Assembly: GCF_901709675.1 (NCBI RefSeq)
Contig: NC_051092.1
Location: forward strand, 7,501 to 71,500
DNA: 64,000 nucleotides
Direction of reading: 5' to 3'
From: Syngnathus acus
Taxonomy: Eukaryota; Chordata; Actinopteri; Syngnathiformes; Syngnathidae
The translations under genes and the position numbers were made by a program. The notes under the pieces were generated by a model. That model had not been told where the DNA came from. It did not search any database and saw only the letters and a list, made by a program, of their open reading frames with translations. Shown one piece after another: positions 22,291 to 33,720 of the stretch; within the stretch, counting starts at the first letter, position 1; each line of letters opens with the position of its first letter.

Positions 22291-22640
22291 TAAGAGTACA
22301 CTGGGTTGGTCCCCCTAGTTAGTGTACTCATCCACTTCACCCCCAAATCGTAAAATATAGTCGGCACGTAGGTGAAGAGATGTTTTTTTTTAATTTTTGA
22401 AAATTTTTCTAAGTGCCAGCGGATGCTGGCACACCCACCGTCCGAGTGGCGACGGTTCCCCGGTCGGACAGCGACGGCGAAAAGGCCGCCTGGAGGTCCG
22501 ATCAAATTTAGCGGATATTTTCTAAGTGTCACCGAGGGCTGACACGCAATTAGTCCGAGTGGCGACGGTTCCCCGTTCGGACCCGAATAGCGAAAAGTCG
22601 GCCTCTCCTTCACGGAGGTCGGTGAGAATAACGGAATATT
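22291..22640. repeat. Spacer module M, copy 2
   Basis: It begins after CCATGGATAAGAGTACACTG and carries the same GTTGGTCCCCCTAGTTAGTG core, the GTGCCAGC/GCTGGCAC inverted repeat at 22,413-22,432, and a GTGTCA/TGACAC inverted repeat downstream. Confidence 0.85.
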
Positions 22641-23220
22641 TCCTAAGTGTCATCGAGGGCTGACACGCAATCCGTCCGAGTGGCGACGGTTCCCCGGTCG
22701 GTTCCGAATGGCGAAAATTCGGCCTCTCCTCCTGGAGCTCGCGCCAACTTAAGCGAATATTTCCTAAGTGCGAGCGTGGGCTGCCGCACGTTCCGTCCGA
22801 GTGGCGACGGTTCCCTGGTCGGTTCCGAATGGCGAAAATTCGGCCTCTCCTCCTGGAGCTCGCGCCAACTTAAGCGAATATTTCCTAAGTGCGAGCGTGG
22901 GCTGCCGCACGTTCCGTCCGAGTGGCGACGGTTCCCTGGTCGGATCCGAATGGCGAAAACCCGGCCTCTCCTCCTGGAGCTCGCGCCAACTTAAGCGAAT
23001 ATTTCCTAAGTGCGAGCGTGGGCTGCCGCACGTTCCGTCCGAGTGGCGACGGTTCCCCGGTCGGATCCGAATGGCGAAAATTCGGCCTCTCCTCCTGGAG
23101 CTCGCGCCAACTTAAGCGAATATTTCCTAAGTGCGAGCGTGGGCTGCCGCACGTTCCGTCCGAGTGGCGACGGTTCCCCGGTCGGATCCAAATGGCGAAA
23201 ATCCGGCCTCTCATTCACGG
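22641..23220. repeat. 121-bp satellite, second block, about 5 copies
   Basis: These are the same 121-bp units as at 20,166-22,290, but with the GTGCGAGCGTGGG form of the hairpin segment instead of GTGCGTGCGTGGG. They lead straight into the 321-bp higher-order units. Confidence 0.94.
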
Positions 23221-26200
23221 AGGTCGGTGAGAATAACGGAATATTTCCTAAGTGTCACCGAGGGCTGACACGCAAGCCAGCTGAATTGCGACGGTTCCCA
23301 TGTCGGTACCGAATCGCCATAATTCGGCCTCTCCTCCTGGAGCTCACGCCAACTCTGGCGAAAAACATCTTAACCGCCCTCCGAGCACTCCTGCCGGGCG
23401 TGAGTTTGGGACCGCGACCGGTCACTTATGGGACCCTATTTGGCCCGCGAGCATACAGCGAAGGCTCGCTCACGAACCGTCCGAGTGGCGACGGTTCCCC
23501 GGTCGGATCCGAATGGCGAGAATTCGGCCTCTCATTCACGGAGGTCGGTGAGAATAACGGAATATTTCCTAAGTGTCACCGAGGGCTGACACGCAAGCCA
23601 GCTGAATTGCGACGGTTCCCATGTCGGTACCGAATCGCCATAATTCGGCCTCTCCTCCTGGAGCTCACGCCAACTCTGGCGAAAAACTTCTTAACCGCCC
23701 TCCGAGCACTCCTGCCGGGCGTGAGTTTGGGACCGCGCCCGGTCACTTATGGGACCCTATTTGGCCCGCGAGCATACAGCGAAGGCTCGCTCACGAACCG
23801 TCCGAGTGGCGACGGTTCCCCGGTCGGATCCGAATGGCGAGAATTCGGCCTCTCATTCACGGAGGTCGGTGAGAATAAGGGAATATTTCCTAAGTGTCAC
23901 CGAGGGCTGACACGCAAGCCAGCTGAATTGCGACGGTTCCCATGTCGGTACCGAATCGCCATAATTCGGCCTCTCCTCCTGGAGCTCACGCCAACTCTGG
24001 CGAAAAACATCTTAACCGCCCTCCGAGCACTCCTGCCGGGCGTGAGTTTGGGACCGCGACCGGTCACTTATGGGACCCTATTTGGCCCGCGAGCATACAG
24101 CGAAGGCTCGCTCACGAACCGTCCGAGTGGCGACGGTTCCCCGGTCGGATCCGAATGGCGAAAATCCGGCCTCTCATTCACGGAGGTCGGTGAGAATAAC
24201 GGAATATTTCCTAAGTGTCACCGAGGGCTGACACGCAAGCCAGCTGAATTGCGACGGTTCCCATGTCGGACCCGAATCGCCATAATTCGGCCTCTCCACC
24301 TGGAGCTCACGCCAACTCTGGCGAAAAACTTCTTAACCGCCCTCCGAGCACTCCTGCCGGGCGTGAGTTTGGGACCGCGCCCGGTCACTTATGGGACCCT
24401 ATTTGGCCCGCGAGCATACAGCGAAGGCTCGCTCACGAACCGTCCGAGTGGCGACGGTTCCCCGGTCGGATCCGAATGGCGAAAATCCGGCCTCTCATTC
24501 ACGGAGGTCGGTGAGAATAACGGAATATTTCCTAAGTGTCACCGAGGGCTGACACGCAAGCCAGCTGAATTGCGACGGTTCCCATGTCGGACCCGAATCG
24601 CCATAATTCGGCCTCTCCTCCTGGAGCTCACGCCAACTCTGGCGAAAAAACATCTTAACCGCCCTCCGAGCACTCCTGCCGGGCGTGAGTTTGGGACCGC
24701 GCCCGGTCACTTATGGGACCCTATTTGGCCCGCGAGCATACAGCGAAGGCTCGCTCACGAACCGTCCGAGTGGCGACGGTTCCCCGGTCGGATCCGAATG
24801 GCGAAAATCCGGCCTCTCATTCACGGAGGTCGGTGAGAATAACGGAATATTTCCTAAGTGTCACCGAGGGCTGACACGCAAGCCAGCTGAATTGCGACGG
24901 TTCCCATGTCGGACCCGAATCGCCATAATTCGGCCTCTCCACCTGGAGCTCACGCCAACTCTGGCGAAAAACTTCTTAACCGCCCTCCGAGCACTCCTGC
25001 CGGGCGTGAGTTTGGGACCGCGCCCGGTCACTTATGGGACCCTATTTGGCCCGCGAGCATACAGCGAAGGCTCGCTCACGAACCGTCCGAGTGGCGACGG
25101 TTCCCCGGTCGGATCCGAATGGCGAGAATTCGGCCTCTCATTCACGGAGGTCGGTGAGAATAAGGGAATATTTCCTAAGTGTCACCGAGGGCTGACACGC
25201 AAGCCAGCTGAATTGCGACGGTTCCCATGTCGGTACCGAATCGCCATAATTCGGCCTCTCCTCCTGGAGCTCACGCCAACTCTGGCGAAAAACATCTTAA
25301 CCGCCCTCCGAGCACTCCTGCCGGGCGTGAGTTTGGGACCGCGCCCGGTCACTTATGGGACCCTATTTGGCCCGCGAGCATACAGCGAAGGCTCGCTCAC
25401 GAACCGTCCGAGTGGCGACGGTTCCCCGGTCGGATCCGAATGGCGAAAATCCGGCCTCTCATTCACGGAGGTCGGTGAGAATAAGGGAATATTTCCTAAG
25501 TGTCACCGAGGGCTGACACGCAAGCCAGCTGAATTGCGACGGTTCCCATGTCGGACCCGAATCGCCATAATTCGGCCTCTCCTCCTGGAGCTCACGCCAA
25601 CTCTGGCGAAAAACTTCTTAACCGCCCTCCGAGCACTCCTGCCGGGCGTGAGTTTGGGACCGCGACCGGTCACTTATGGGACCCTATTTGGCCCGCGAGC
25701 ATACAGCGAAGGCTCGCTCACGAACCGTCCGAGTGGCGACGGTTCCCCGGTCGGATCCGAATGGCGAGAATCCGGCCTCTCATTCACGGAGGTCGGTGAG
25801 AATAAGGGAATATTTCCTAAGTGTCACCGAGGGCTGACACGCAAGCCAGCTGAATTGCGACGGTTCCCATGTCGGTACCGAATCGCCATAATTCGGCCTC
25901 TCCTCCTGGAGCTCACGCCAACTCTGGCGAAAAACATCTTAACCGCCCTCCGAGCACTCCTGCCGGGCGTGAGTTTGGGACCGCGACCGGTCACTTATGG
26001 GACCCTATTTGGCCCGCGAGCATACAGCGAAGGCTCGCTCACGAACCGTCCGAGTGGCGACGGTTCCCCGGTCGGATCCAAATGGCGGAAATTCGGCCTC
26101 TCATTCACGGAGGTCGGTGAGAATAAGGGAATATTTCCTAAGTGTCACCGAGGGCTGACACGCAAGCCAGCTGAATTGCGACGGTTCCCATGTCGGTACC

Positions 26201-26360
26201 GAATCGCCATAATTCGGCCTCTCCTCCTGGAGCTCACGCCAACTCTGGCGAAAAACATCTTAACCGCCCTCCGAGCACTCCTGCCGGGCGTGAGTTTGGG
26301 ACCGCGACCGGTCACTTATGGGACCCTATTTGGCCCGCGAGCATACAGCGGAGGCTCGCA
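23221..26360. repeat. 321-bp higher-order repeat, about 10 copies
   Basis: Equivalent positions at 23,300, 23,621, 23,942, 24,263, 24,906, 25,227, 25,548, 25,869 and 26,190 are 321 bp apart (one copy is 322). Each unit joins a 121-like module, a second module with GTGTCACCGAGGGCTGACAC, and a segment related to the 108-bp satellite at the window start. As 321 is a multiple of three, the array reads open for about 600 residues; this is not a gene. Confidence 0.95.
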
Positions 26361-27020
26361 CACGTTCCGTCCGAGTGGCGACGGTTCCCCGGTCGGATCC
26401 AAATGGCGAAAATTCGGCCTCTCCTCCTGGAGCTCGCGCCAACTTAAGCGAATATTTCCTAAGTGCGAGCGTGGGCTGCCGCACGTTCCGTCCGAGTGGC
26501 GACGGTTCCCTGGTCGGATCCGAATGGCGAAAATTCGGCCTCTCCTCCTGGAGCTCGCGCCAACTTAAGCGAATATTTCCTAAGTGCGAGCGTGGGCTGC
26601 CGCACGTTCCGTCCGAGTGGCGACGGTTCCCTGGTCGGATCCGAATGGCGAAAATTCGGCCTCTCCTCCTGGAGCTCGCGCCAACTTAAGCGAATATTTC
26701 CTAAGTGCGAGCGTGGGCTGCCGCACGTTCCGTCCGAGTGGCGACGGTTCCCCGGTCGGTTCCGAATGGCGAAAATTCGGCCTCTCCTCCTGGAGCTCGC
26801 GCCAACTTAAGCGAATATTTCCTAAGTGCGAGCGTGGGCTGCCGCACGTTCCGTCCGAGTGGCGACGGTTCCCCGGTCGGATCCGAATGGCGGAAAGTCG
26901 GCCTCTCCTCCTGGAGCTCGCGCCAACTTAAGCGAATATTTCTAAGTGCGAGCGTGGGCTGCCGCACGTTCCGTCCGAGTGGCGACGGTTCCCCGGTCGG
27001 ACCCAAATGGCAAAAAACCC
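26361..27020. repeat. 121-bp satellite, third block, about 5 copies
   Basis: These are 121-bp units with the GTGCGAGCGTGGG hairpin form, as in the block before the 321-bp array. The last copy lacks one base in AATATTTCTAAG. Confidence 0.94.
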
Positions 27021-27620
27021 GGCCTCTCCCCCTGGATAAGAGTACACTGGGTTGGTCCCCCTAGTTAGTGTACTCATCCACTTTACCCCCTAATCGCAAA
27101 ATATAGTCATCACGTAGGTGAAGAGATGTATTTTTTTGTTTTTTGAAAATTTTTCTAAGTGCCAGCGGATGCTGGCACACCCACCGTCCGAGTGGCGACG
27201 GTTCCCCGGTCGGACAGCGACGGCGAAAAGGCCGCCTGGAGGTCCGATCAAATTTAGCTGATTTTTTCCAAGTGTCACCGAGGGTTGACACGCAATCAGT
27301 CCGAGTGGCGACGGTTCCCCGGTCGGATCCGAATGGCGAAAACTCGGCCTCTCATTCACGGAGGTCGGTGAGAATAACGGAATATTTCCTAAGTGTCATC
27401 GAGGGCTGACACGCAATCCGCCCGAGTGGCGACGGTTCCCTGGTCGAAACCGAATGGCGAAAATCCGGCCTCTCCCTCACGGAGGTCGGTGAGAATAACG
27501 GAATATTTTCTAAGTGCGAGCGTGGGCTGACACGCAAGCCAGCTGAATTGCGACGGTTCCCATGTCGGACCCGAATCGCCATAATTCGGCCTCTCCACCT
27601 GGAGCTCACGCCAACTTTGG
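27021..27620. repeat. Spacer module M, copy 3, with mixed satellite modules
   Basis: It contains the GTTGGTCCCCCTAGTTAGTG core at about 27,050, the GTGCCAGC/GCTGGCAC inverted repeat at 27,159-27,178, and a GTGTCA/TGACAC repeat at about 27,270. These are followed by two or three 121-like modules, one of which (about 27,515) is a chimera of two module types. Confidence 0.82.
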
Positions 27621-28930
27621 CGAATACTTTCAAAGTGCCAACGGCTCTTGCGCCGTAAAGTGTCCGCTCCGGCTGGTTCCTGCGCTCGGCCACAAATAGC
27701 GGAAAACCAGCCTCTCCTTCTGGAGCTCACGCCAACTTTGGCGAATATTTTCAAAGTGCCAACGGCTCTTGCGCCGTAAAGTGTCCGCTCTGGCCGGTTC
27801 CTGCGCCCGGCCACAAATAGCGGAAAACCAGCCTCTCCTTCTGGAGCTCACGCCAACTTTGGCGAATATTTTCAAAGTGCCAACGGCTCTTGCGCCGTAA
27901 AGTGTCCGCTCTGGCCGGTTCCTGCGCCCGGCCACAAATAGCGGAAAACCAGCCTCTTCACCTGGAGCTCGCGCCAAGTCTGGCGAAAAATCTCTAAGTG
28001 CCAACGGCTCTTGCGCCGTAAAGTGTCCGCTCTGGCTGGTTCCCGCGGTCGGCCACAAATATCAGAAAACCAGCCTCTTCCCCTGGAGCTCGCGCCAACT
28101 TTGGCGAAAAACCTCTAAGTGCCAACGGCTCTTGCGCCGTAAAGTGTCCGCTCCGGCTGGTTCCCGCGGTCGGCCACAAATAGCGGAAAATCAGCCTCTT
28201 CACCTGGAGCTCACGCCAAGTCTGGCGAAAAATTCTAAGTGCCAACGGCTCTTGCGCCGTAAAGTGTCCGCTCCGGCTGGTTCCCTGCGGTCGGCCACAA
28301 ATAGCGGAAAATCAGCCTCTTCACCTGGAGCTCACGCCAAGTCTGGCGAAAAAATTCTAAGTGCCAACGGCTCTTGCGCCGTAAAGTGTCCGCTCCGGCT
28401 GGTTCCCTGCGCTCGGCCACAAATAGCAGAAAATCAGCCTCTTCACCTGGAGCTCACGCCAAGTCTGGCGAAAAATTTCTAAGTGCCAACGGCTCTTGCG
28501 CCGTAAAGTGTCCGCTCCGGCTGGTTCCCGCGGTCGGCCACAAATAGCGGAAAATCAGCCTCTTCACCTGGAGCTCACGCCAAGTCTGGCGAAAAATTTC
28601 TAAGTGCCAACGGCTCTTGCGCCGTAAAGTGTCCGCTCTGGCTGGTTCCTGCGCTCGGCCACAAATAGCAGAAAACCAGCCTCTTCCCCTGGAGCTCACG
28701 CCAACTCTGGCGAAATATTTCTAAGTGCCAACGGCTCTTGCGCCGTAAAGTGTCCGCTCTGGCTGGTTCCTGCGCTCGGCCACAAATAGCAGAAAACCAG
28801 CCTCTTCCCCTGGAGCTCACGCCAACTCTGGCGAAATATTTCTAAGTGCCAACGGCTCTTGCGCCGTAAAGTGTCCGCTCCGGCTGGTTCCCGCGGTCGG
28901 CCACAAATAGCCGAAATCAGCCTCTCCCCC
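27621..28930. repeat. Second 121-bp satellite family, about 11 copies
   Basis: The unit is TTTCAAAGTGCCAACGGCTC, then TTGCGCCGTAAAGTGTCCGC, GGCCACAAATAGCGGAAAA and TGGAGCTCACGCCAA. The spacing of CGCCGTAAAG is 121 bp (27,651 to 27,772). The length and the box-then-stem-loop layout match the first 121-bp family, while the body differs. The stem here is ACGGC/GCCGT. Confidence 0.93.
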
Positions 28931-29240
28931 TCCGAAATTTGTGAAAATTTTTCAAAGTCCCATTAGGTACCAGGGGTTGGGGTACCAGGGGTAAGTGCAG
29001 TACCAGCGACTTCCTTCAGGTGCGCCAGAGTACAATGAGTTGGTCCCCCTAGTTAGTGTACTCATTACCTTTACCCCCAAATCGCAAAATATAGTCAGAA
29101 CGAGTGTAGGGAACACAAAATTTTGGCAGAAGAACCAGGCGGCTGGTGTCTCGAGCGTTGGTTTAGCCCCCAACAAGTGTTACCCTGCTCGGACACCGAA
29201 CTAGGAGCGAAAGGCAAAGCACTGTGGAAGTCCAAAACAG
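28931..29240. repeat. Partial spacer module M, copy 4, and unique flank
   Basis: GGTACCAGGGG words (28,967-28,992) are followed by GAGTTGGTCCCCCTAGTTAG at about 29,036 and the A/T core up to about 29,100. The remaining sequence to 29,240 is not repeated in the window and shows no gene. Confidence 0.75.
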
Positions 29241-29460
29241 AGAGTGAAAATTTTTCTAAGTCCAACAACTCTCGAAAATATTTCTAAGTGCCACAGCGCT
29301 CGAATATTTTCTAAGTCCGACAACTCTCGAAAATATTTCTAAGTGCCACAGCGCGCGAATATTTTCTAAGTGTCACAGCGCGCGAATATTTTCTAAGTGT
29401 CACAGCGCGCGAATATTTTCTAAGTGCCACAGCGCGCGAATATTTTCTAAGTGCCACAGG
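29241..29460. repeat. 27-bp repeats built on the TTTTCTAAGTG box
   Basis: About seven copies of GCGAATATTTTCTAAGTG followed by YCACAGCGC occur with a 27-bp period in the second half and less regular spacing in the first. These look like the conserved box of the larger satellites amplified alone. Confidence 0.85.
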
Positions 29461-29890
29461 AAGGAACAGGGGAGGACCGGCCGCCTCCTTAAACACAGGC
29501 CGGGCGGAAGGAAGAGGGGAGGACCGGCCGCCTCCTTAAACACAGGCCGGGCGGAAGGAAGAGGGGAGGACCGGCCGCCTCCTTAAACACAGGCCGGGCG
29601 GAAGGAAGAGGGGAGGACCGGCCGCCTCCTTAAACACAGGCCGGGCGGAAGGAAGAGGGGAGGACCGGCCGCCTCCTTAAACACAGGCCGGGCGGAAGGA
29701 AGAGGGGAGGACCGGCCGCCTCCTTAAACACAGGCCGGGCGGAAGGAAGAGGGGAGGACCGGCCGCCTCCTTAAACACAGGCCGGGCGGAAGGAAGAGGG
29801 GAGGACCGGCCGCCTCCTTAAACACAGGCCGGGCGGAAGGAAGAGGGGAGGACCGGCCGCCTCCTTAAATACAGGCCGGGCTTGCTGAAT
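29461..29890. repeat. 47-bp tandem repeat, about 9 copies, running into the gap
   Basis: GGAAGGAAGAGGGGAGGACC, GGCCGCCTCCTTAAACACAG and GCCGGGC form a 47-bp unit (29,504 to 29,551 and on). Copies are nearly identical. The array ends at CTTGCTGAAT just before the Ns. Confidence 0.95.
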
Positions 29891-29990
29891 NNNNNNNNNN
29901 NNNNNNNNNNNNNNNNNNNNNNNNNNNNNNNNNNNNNNNNNNNNNNNNNNNNNNNNNNNNNNNNNNNNNNNNNNNNNNNNNNNNNNNNNN
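29891..29990. other. Assembly gap, 100 N
   Basis: There are exactly 100 Ns, the usual placeholder for a scaffold gap of unknown size. It separates the satellite contig from a contig that begins with telomere repeat. Confidence 0.99.
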
Positions 29991-30563
29991 CCCTAACCCT
30001 AACCCTAACCCTAACCCTAACCCTAACCCTAACCCTAACCCTAACCCTAACCCTAACCCTAACCCTAACCCTAACCCTAACCCTAACCCTAACCCTAACC
30101 CTAACCTAACCCTAACCCTAACCCTAACCCTAACCCTAACCCTAACCCTAACCCTAACCCTAACCCTAACCCTAACCCTAACCCTAACCCTAACCCTAAC
30201 CCTAACCCTAACCCTAACCCTAACCCTAACCCTAACCCTAACCCTAACCCTAACCCTAACCCTAACCCTAACCCTAACCCTAACCCTAACCCTAACCCTA
30301 ACCCTAACCCTAACCCTACCCTAACCCTAACCCTAACCCTAACCCTAACCCTAACCCTAACCCTAACCCTAACCCTAACCCTAACCCTAACCCTAACCCT
30401 AACCCTAACCCTAACCCTAACCCTAACCCTAACCCTAACCCTAACCCCTAACCTAACCCTAACCCTAACCCTAACCCTAACCCTAACCCTAACCCTAACC
30501 CTAACCCTAACCCTAACCCTAACCCTAACCCTAACCCTAACCCTAACCCTAACCCTAACCCTA
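29991..30563. repeat. Telomere repeat (CCCTAA)n, about 95 copies
   Basis: CCCTAA hexamers run with only a few indels (about 30,103, 30,317 and 30,446). Read 5' to 3' on the plus strand, CCCTAA is the sequence expected at the left end of a chromosome, with the interior to the right. That fits the genes lying to the right but not the satellite contig lying to the left. Confidence 0.98.
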
Positions 30564-33500
30564 GGAGCACATAGCCCTAAGCGAAACCCTAACCCTAACC
30601 CTAGGAGCACATAGCCCTAAGCGAAACCCTAACCCTAACCCTAGGAGCACATAGCCCTAAGCGAAACCCTAACCCTAACCCTAGGAGCACATAGCCCTAA
30701 GCGAAACCCTAACCCTAACCCTAGGAGCACATAGCCCTAAGCGAAACCCTAACCCTAACCCTAGGAGCACATAGCCCTAAGCGAAACCCTAACCCTAACC
30801 CTAGGAGCACATAGCCCTAAGCGAAACCCTAACCCTAACCCTAGGAGCACATAGCCCTAAGCGAAACCCTAACCCTAACCCTAGGAGCACATAGCCCTAA
30901 GCGAAACCCTAACCCTAACCCTAGGAGCACATAGCCCTAAGCGAAACCCTAACCCTAACCCTAGGAGCACATAGCCCTAAGCGAAACCCTAACCCTAACC
31001 CTAGGAGCACATAGCCCTAAGCGAAACCCTAACCCTAACCCTAGGAGCACATAGCCCTAAGCGAAACCCTAACCCTAACCCTAGGAGCACATAGCCCTAA
31101 GCGAAACCCTAACCCTAACCCTAGGAGCACATAGCCCTAAGCGAAACCCTAACCCTAACCCTAGGAGCACATAGCCCTAAGCGAAACCCTAACCCTAACC
31201 CTAGGAGCACATAGCCCTAAGCGAAACCCTAACCCTAACCCTAGGAGCACATAGCCCTAAGCGAAACCCTAACCCTAACCCTAGGAGCACATAGCCCTAA
31301 GCGAAACCCTAACCCTAACCCTAGGAGCACATAGCCCTAAGCGAAACCCTAACCCTAACCCTAGGAGCACATAGCCCTAAGCGAAACCCTAACCCTAACC
31401 CTAGGAGCACATAGCCCTAAGCGAAACCCTAACCCTAACCCTAGGAGCACATAGCCCTAAGCGAAACCCTAACCCTAACCCTAGGAGCACATAGCCCTAA
31501 GCGAAACCCTAACCCTAACCCTAGGAGCACATAGCCCTAAGCGAAACCCTAACCCTAACCCTAGGAGCACATAGCCCTAAGCGAAACCCTAACCCTAACC
31601 CTAGGAGCACATAGCCCTAAGCGAAACCCTAACCCTAACCCTAGGAGCACATAGCCCTAAGCGAAACCCTAACCCTAACCCTAGGAGCACATAGCCCTAA
31701 GCGAAACCCTAACCCTAACCCTAGGAGCACATAGCCCTAAGCGAAACCCTAACCCTAACCCTAGGAGCACATAGCCCTAAGCGAAACCCTAACCCTAACC
31801 CTAGGAGCACATAGCCCTAAGCGAAACCCTAACCCTAACCCTAGGAGCACATAGCCCTAAGCGAAACCCTAACCCTAACCCTAGGAGCACATAGCCCTAA
31901 GCGAAACCCTAACCCTAACCCTAGGAGCACATAGCCCTAAGCGAAACCCTAACCCTAACCCTAGGAGCACATAGCCCTAAGCGAAACCCTAACCCTAACC
32001 CTAGGAGCACATAGCCCTAAGCGAAACCCTAACCCTAACCCTAGGAGCACATAGCCCTAAGCGAAACCCTAACCCTAACCCTAGGAGCACATAGCCCTAA
32101 GCGAAACCCTAACCCTAACCCTAGGAGCACATAGCCCTAAGCGAAACCCTAACCCTAACCCTAGGAGCACATAGCCCTAAGCGAAACCCTAACCCTAACC
32201 CTAGGAGCACATAGCCCTAAGCGAAACCCTAACCCTAACCCTAGGAGCACATAGCCCTAAGCGAAACCCTAACCCTAACCCTAGGAGCACATAGCCCTAA
32301 GCGAAACCCTAACCCTAACCCTAGGAGCACATAGCCCTAAGCGAAACCCTAACCCTAACCCTAGGAGCACATAGCCCTAAGCGAAACCCTAACCCTAACC
32401 CTAGGAGCACATAGCCCTAAGCGAAACCCTAACCCTAACCCTAGGAGCACATAGCCCTAAGCGAAACCCTAACCCTAACCCTAGGAGCACATAGCCCTAA
32501 GCGAAACCCTAACCCTAACCCTAGGAGCACATAGCCCTAAGCGAAACCCTAACCCTAACCCTAGGAGCACATAGCCCTAAGCGAAACCCTAACCCTAACC
32601 CTAGGAGCACATAGCCCTAAGCGAAACCCTAACCCTAACCCTAGGAGCACATAGCCCTAAGCGAAACCCTAACCCTAACCCTAGGAGCACATAGCCCTAA
32701 GCGAAACCCTAACCCTAACCCTAGGAGCACATAGCCCTAAGCGAAACCCTAACCCTAACCCTAGGAGCACATAGCCCTAAGCGAAACCCTAACCCTAACC
32801 CTAGGAGCACATAGCCCTAAGCGAAACCCTAACCCTAACCCTAGGAGCACATAGCCCTAAGCGAAACCCTAACCCTAACCCTAGGAGCACATAGCCCTAA
32901 GCGAAACCCTAACCCTAACCCTAGGAGCACATAGCCCTAAGCGAAACCCTAACCCTAACCCTAGGAGCACATAGCCCTAAGCGAAACCCTAACCCTAACC
33001 CTAGGAGCACATAGCCCTAAGCGAAACCCTAACCCTAACCCTAGGAGCACATAGCCCTAAGCGAAACCCTAACCCTAACCCTAGGAGCACATAGCCCTAA
33101 GCGAAACCCTAACCCTAACCCTAGGAGCACATAGCCCTAAGCGAAACCCTAACCCTAACCCTAGGAGCACATAGCCCTAAGCGAAACCCTAACCCTAACC
33201 CTAGGAGCACATAGCCCTAAGCGAAACCCTAACCCTAACCCTAGGAGCACATAGCCCTAAGCGAAACCCTAACCCTAACCCTAGGAGCACATAGCCCTAA
33301 GCGAAACCCTAACCCTAACCCTAGGAGCACATAGCCCTAAGCGAAACCCTAACCCTAACCCTAGGAGCACATAGCCCTAAGCGAAACCCTAACCCTAACC
33401 CTAGGAGCACATAGCCCTAAGCGAAACCCTAACCCTAACCCTAGGAGCACATAGCCCTAAGCGAAACCCTAACCCTAACCCTAGGAGCACATAGCCCTAA

Positions 33501-33720
33501 GCGAAACCCTAACCCTAACCCTAGGAGCACATAGCCCTAAGCGAAACCCTAACCCTAACCCTAGGAGCACATAGCCCTAAGCGAAACCCTAACCCTAACC
33601 CTAGGAGCACATAGCCCTAAGCGAAACCCTAACCCTAACCCTAGGAGCACATAGCCCTAAGCGAAACCCTAACCCTAACCCTAGGAGCACATAGCCCTAA
33701 GCGAAACCCTAACCCTAAAC
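30564..33720. repeat. 40-bp telomere-derived satellite, about 79 copies
   Basis: The unit is AGGAGCACATAGCCCTAAGC followed by GAAACCCTAACCCTAACCCT, 40 bp. Half of it is telomere repeat and half a foreign segment. By eye every copy is identical until the last one, where one extra A marks the junction to the 23-bp array. Confidence 0.97.

Noticed and set aside
20263-22318. Many overlapping 115-residue frames spaced 121 bp apart
   Set aside because: Each starts at the same point of the 121-bp satellite unit and reads through three frames of it. They are repeat artefacts.
23010-26568. Two plus-strand open frames of over 600 residues
   Set aside because: They are translations of 321-bp tandem repeats. 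The period is a multiple of three, so the frame stays open, and the residues simply repeat every 107 positions with no protein-like composition.
30101-30610. Open frame of alternating Val-Arg and Gly-Leu residues
   Set aside because: It is a translation of telomere repeats.
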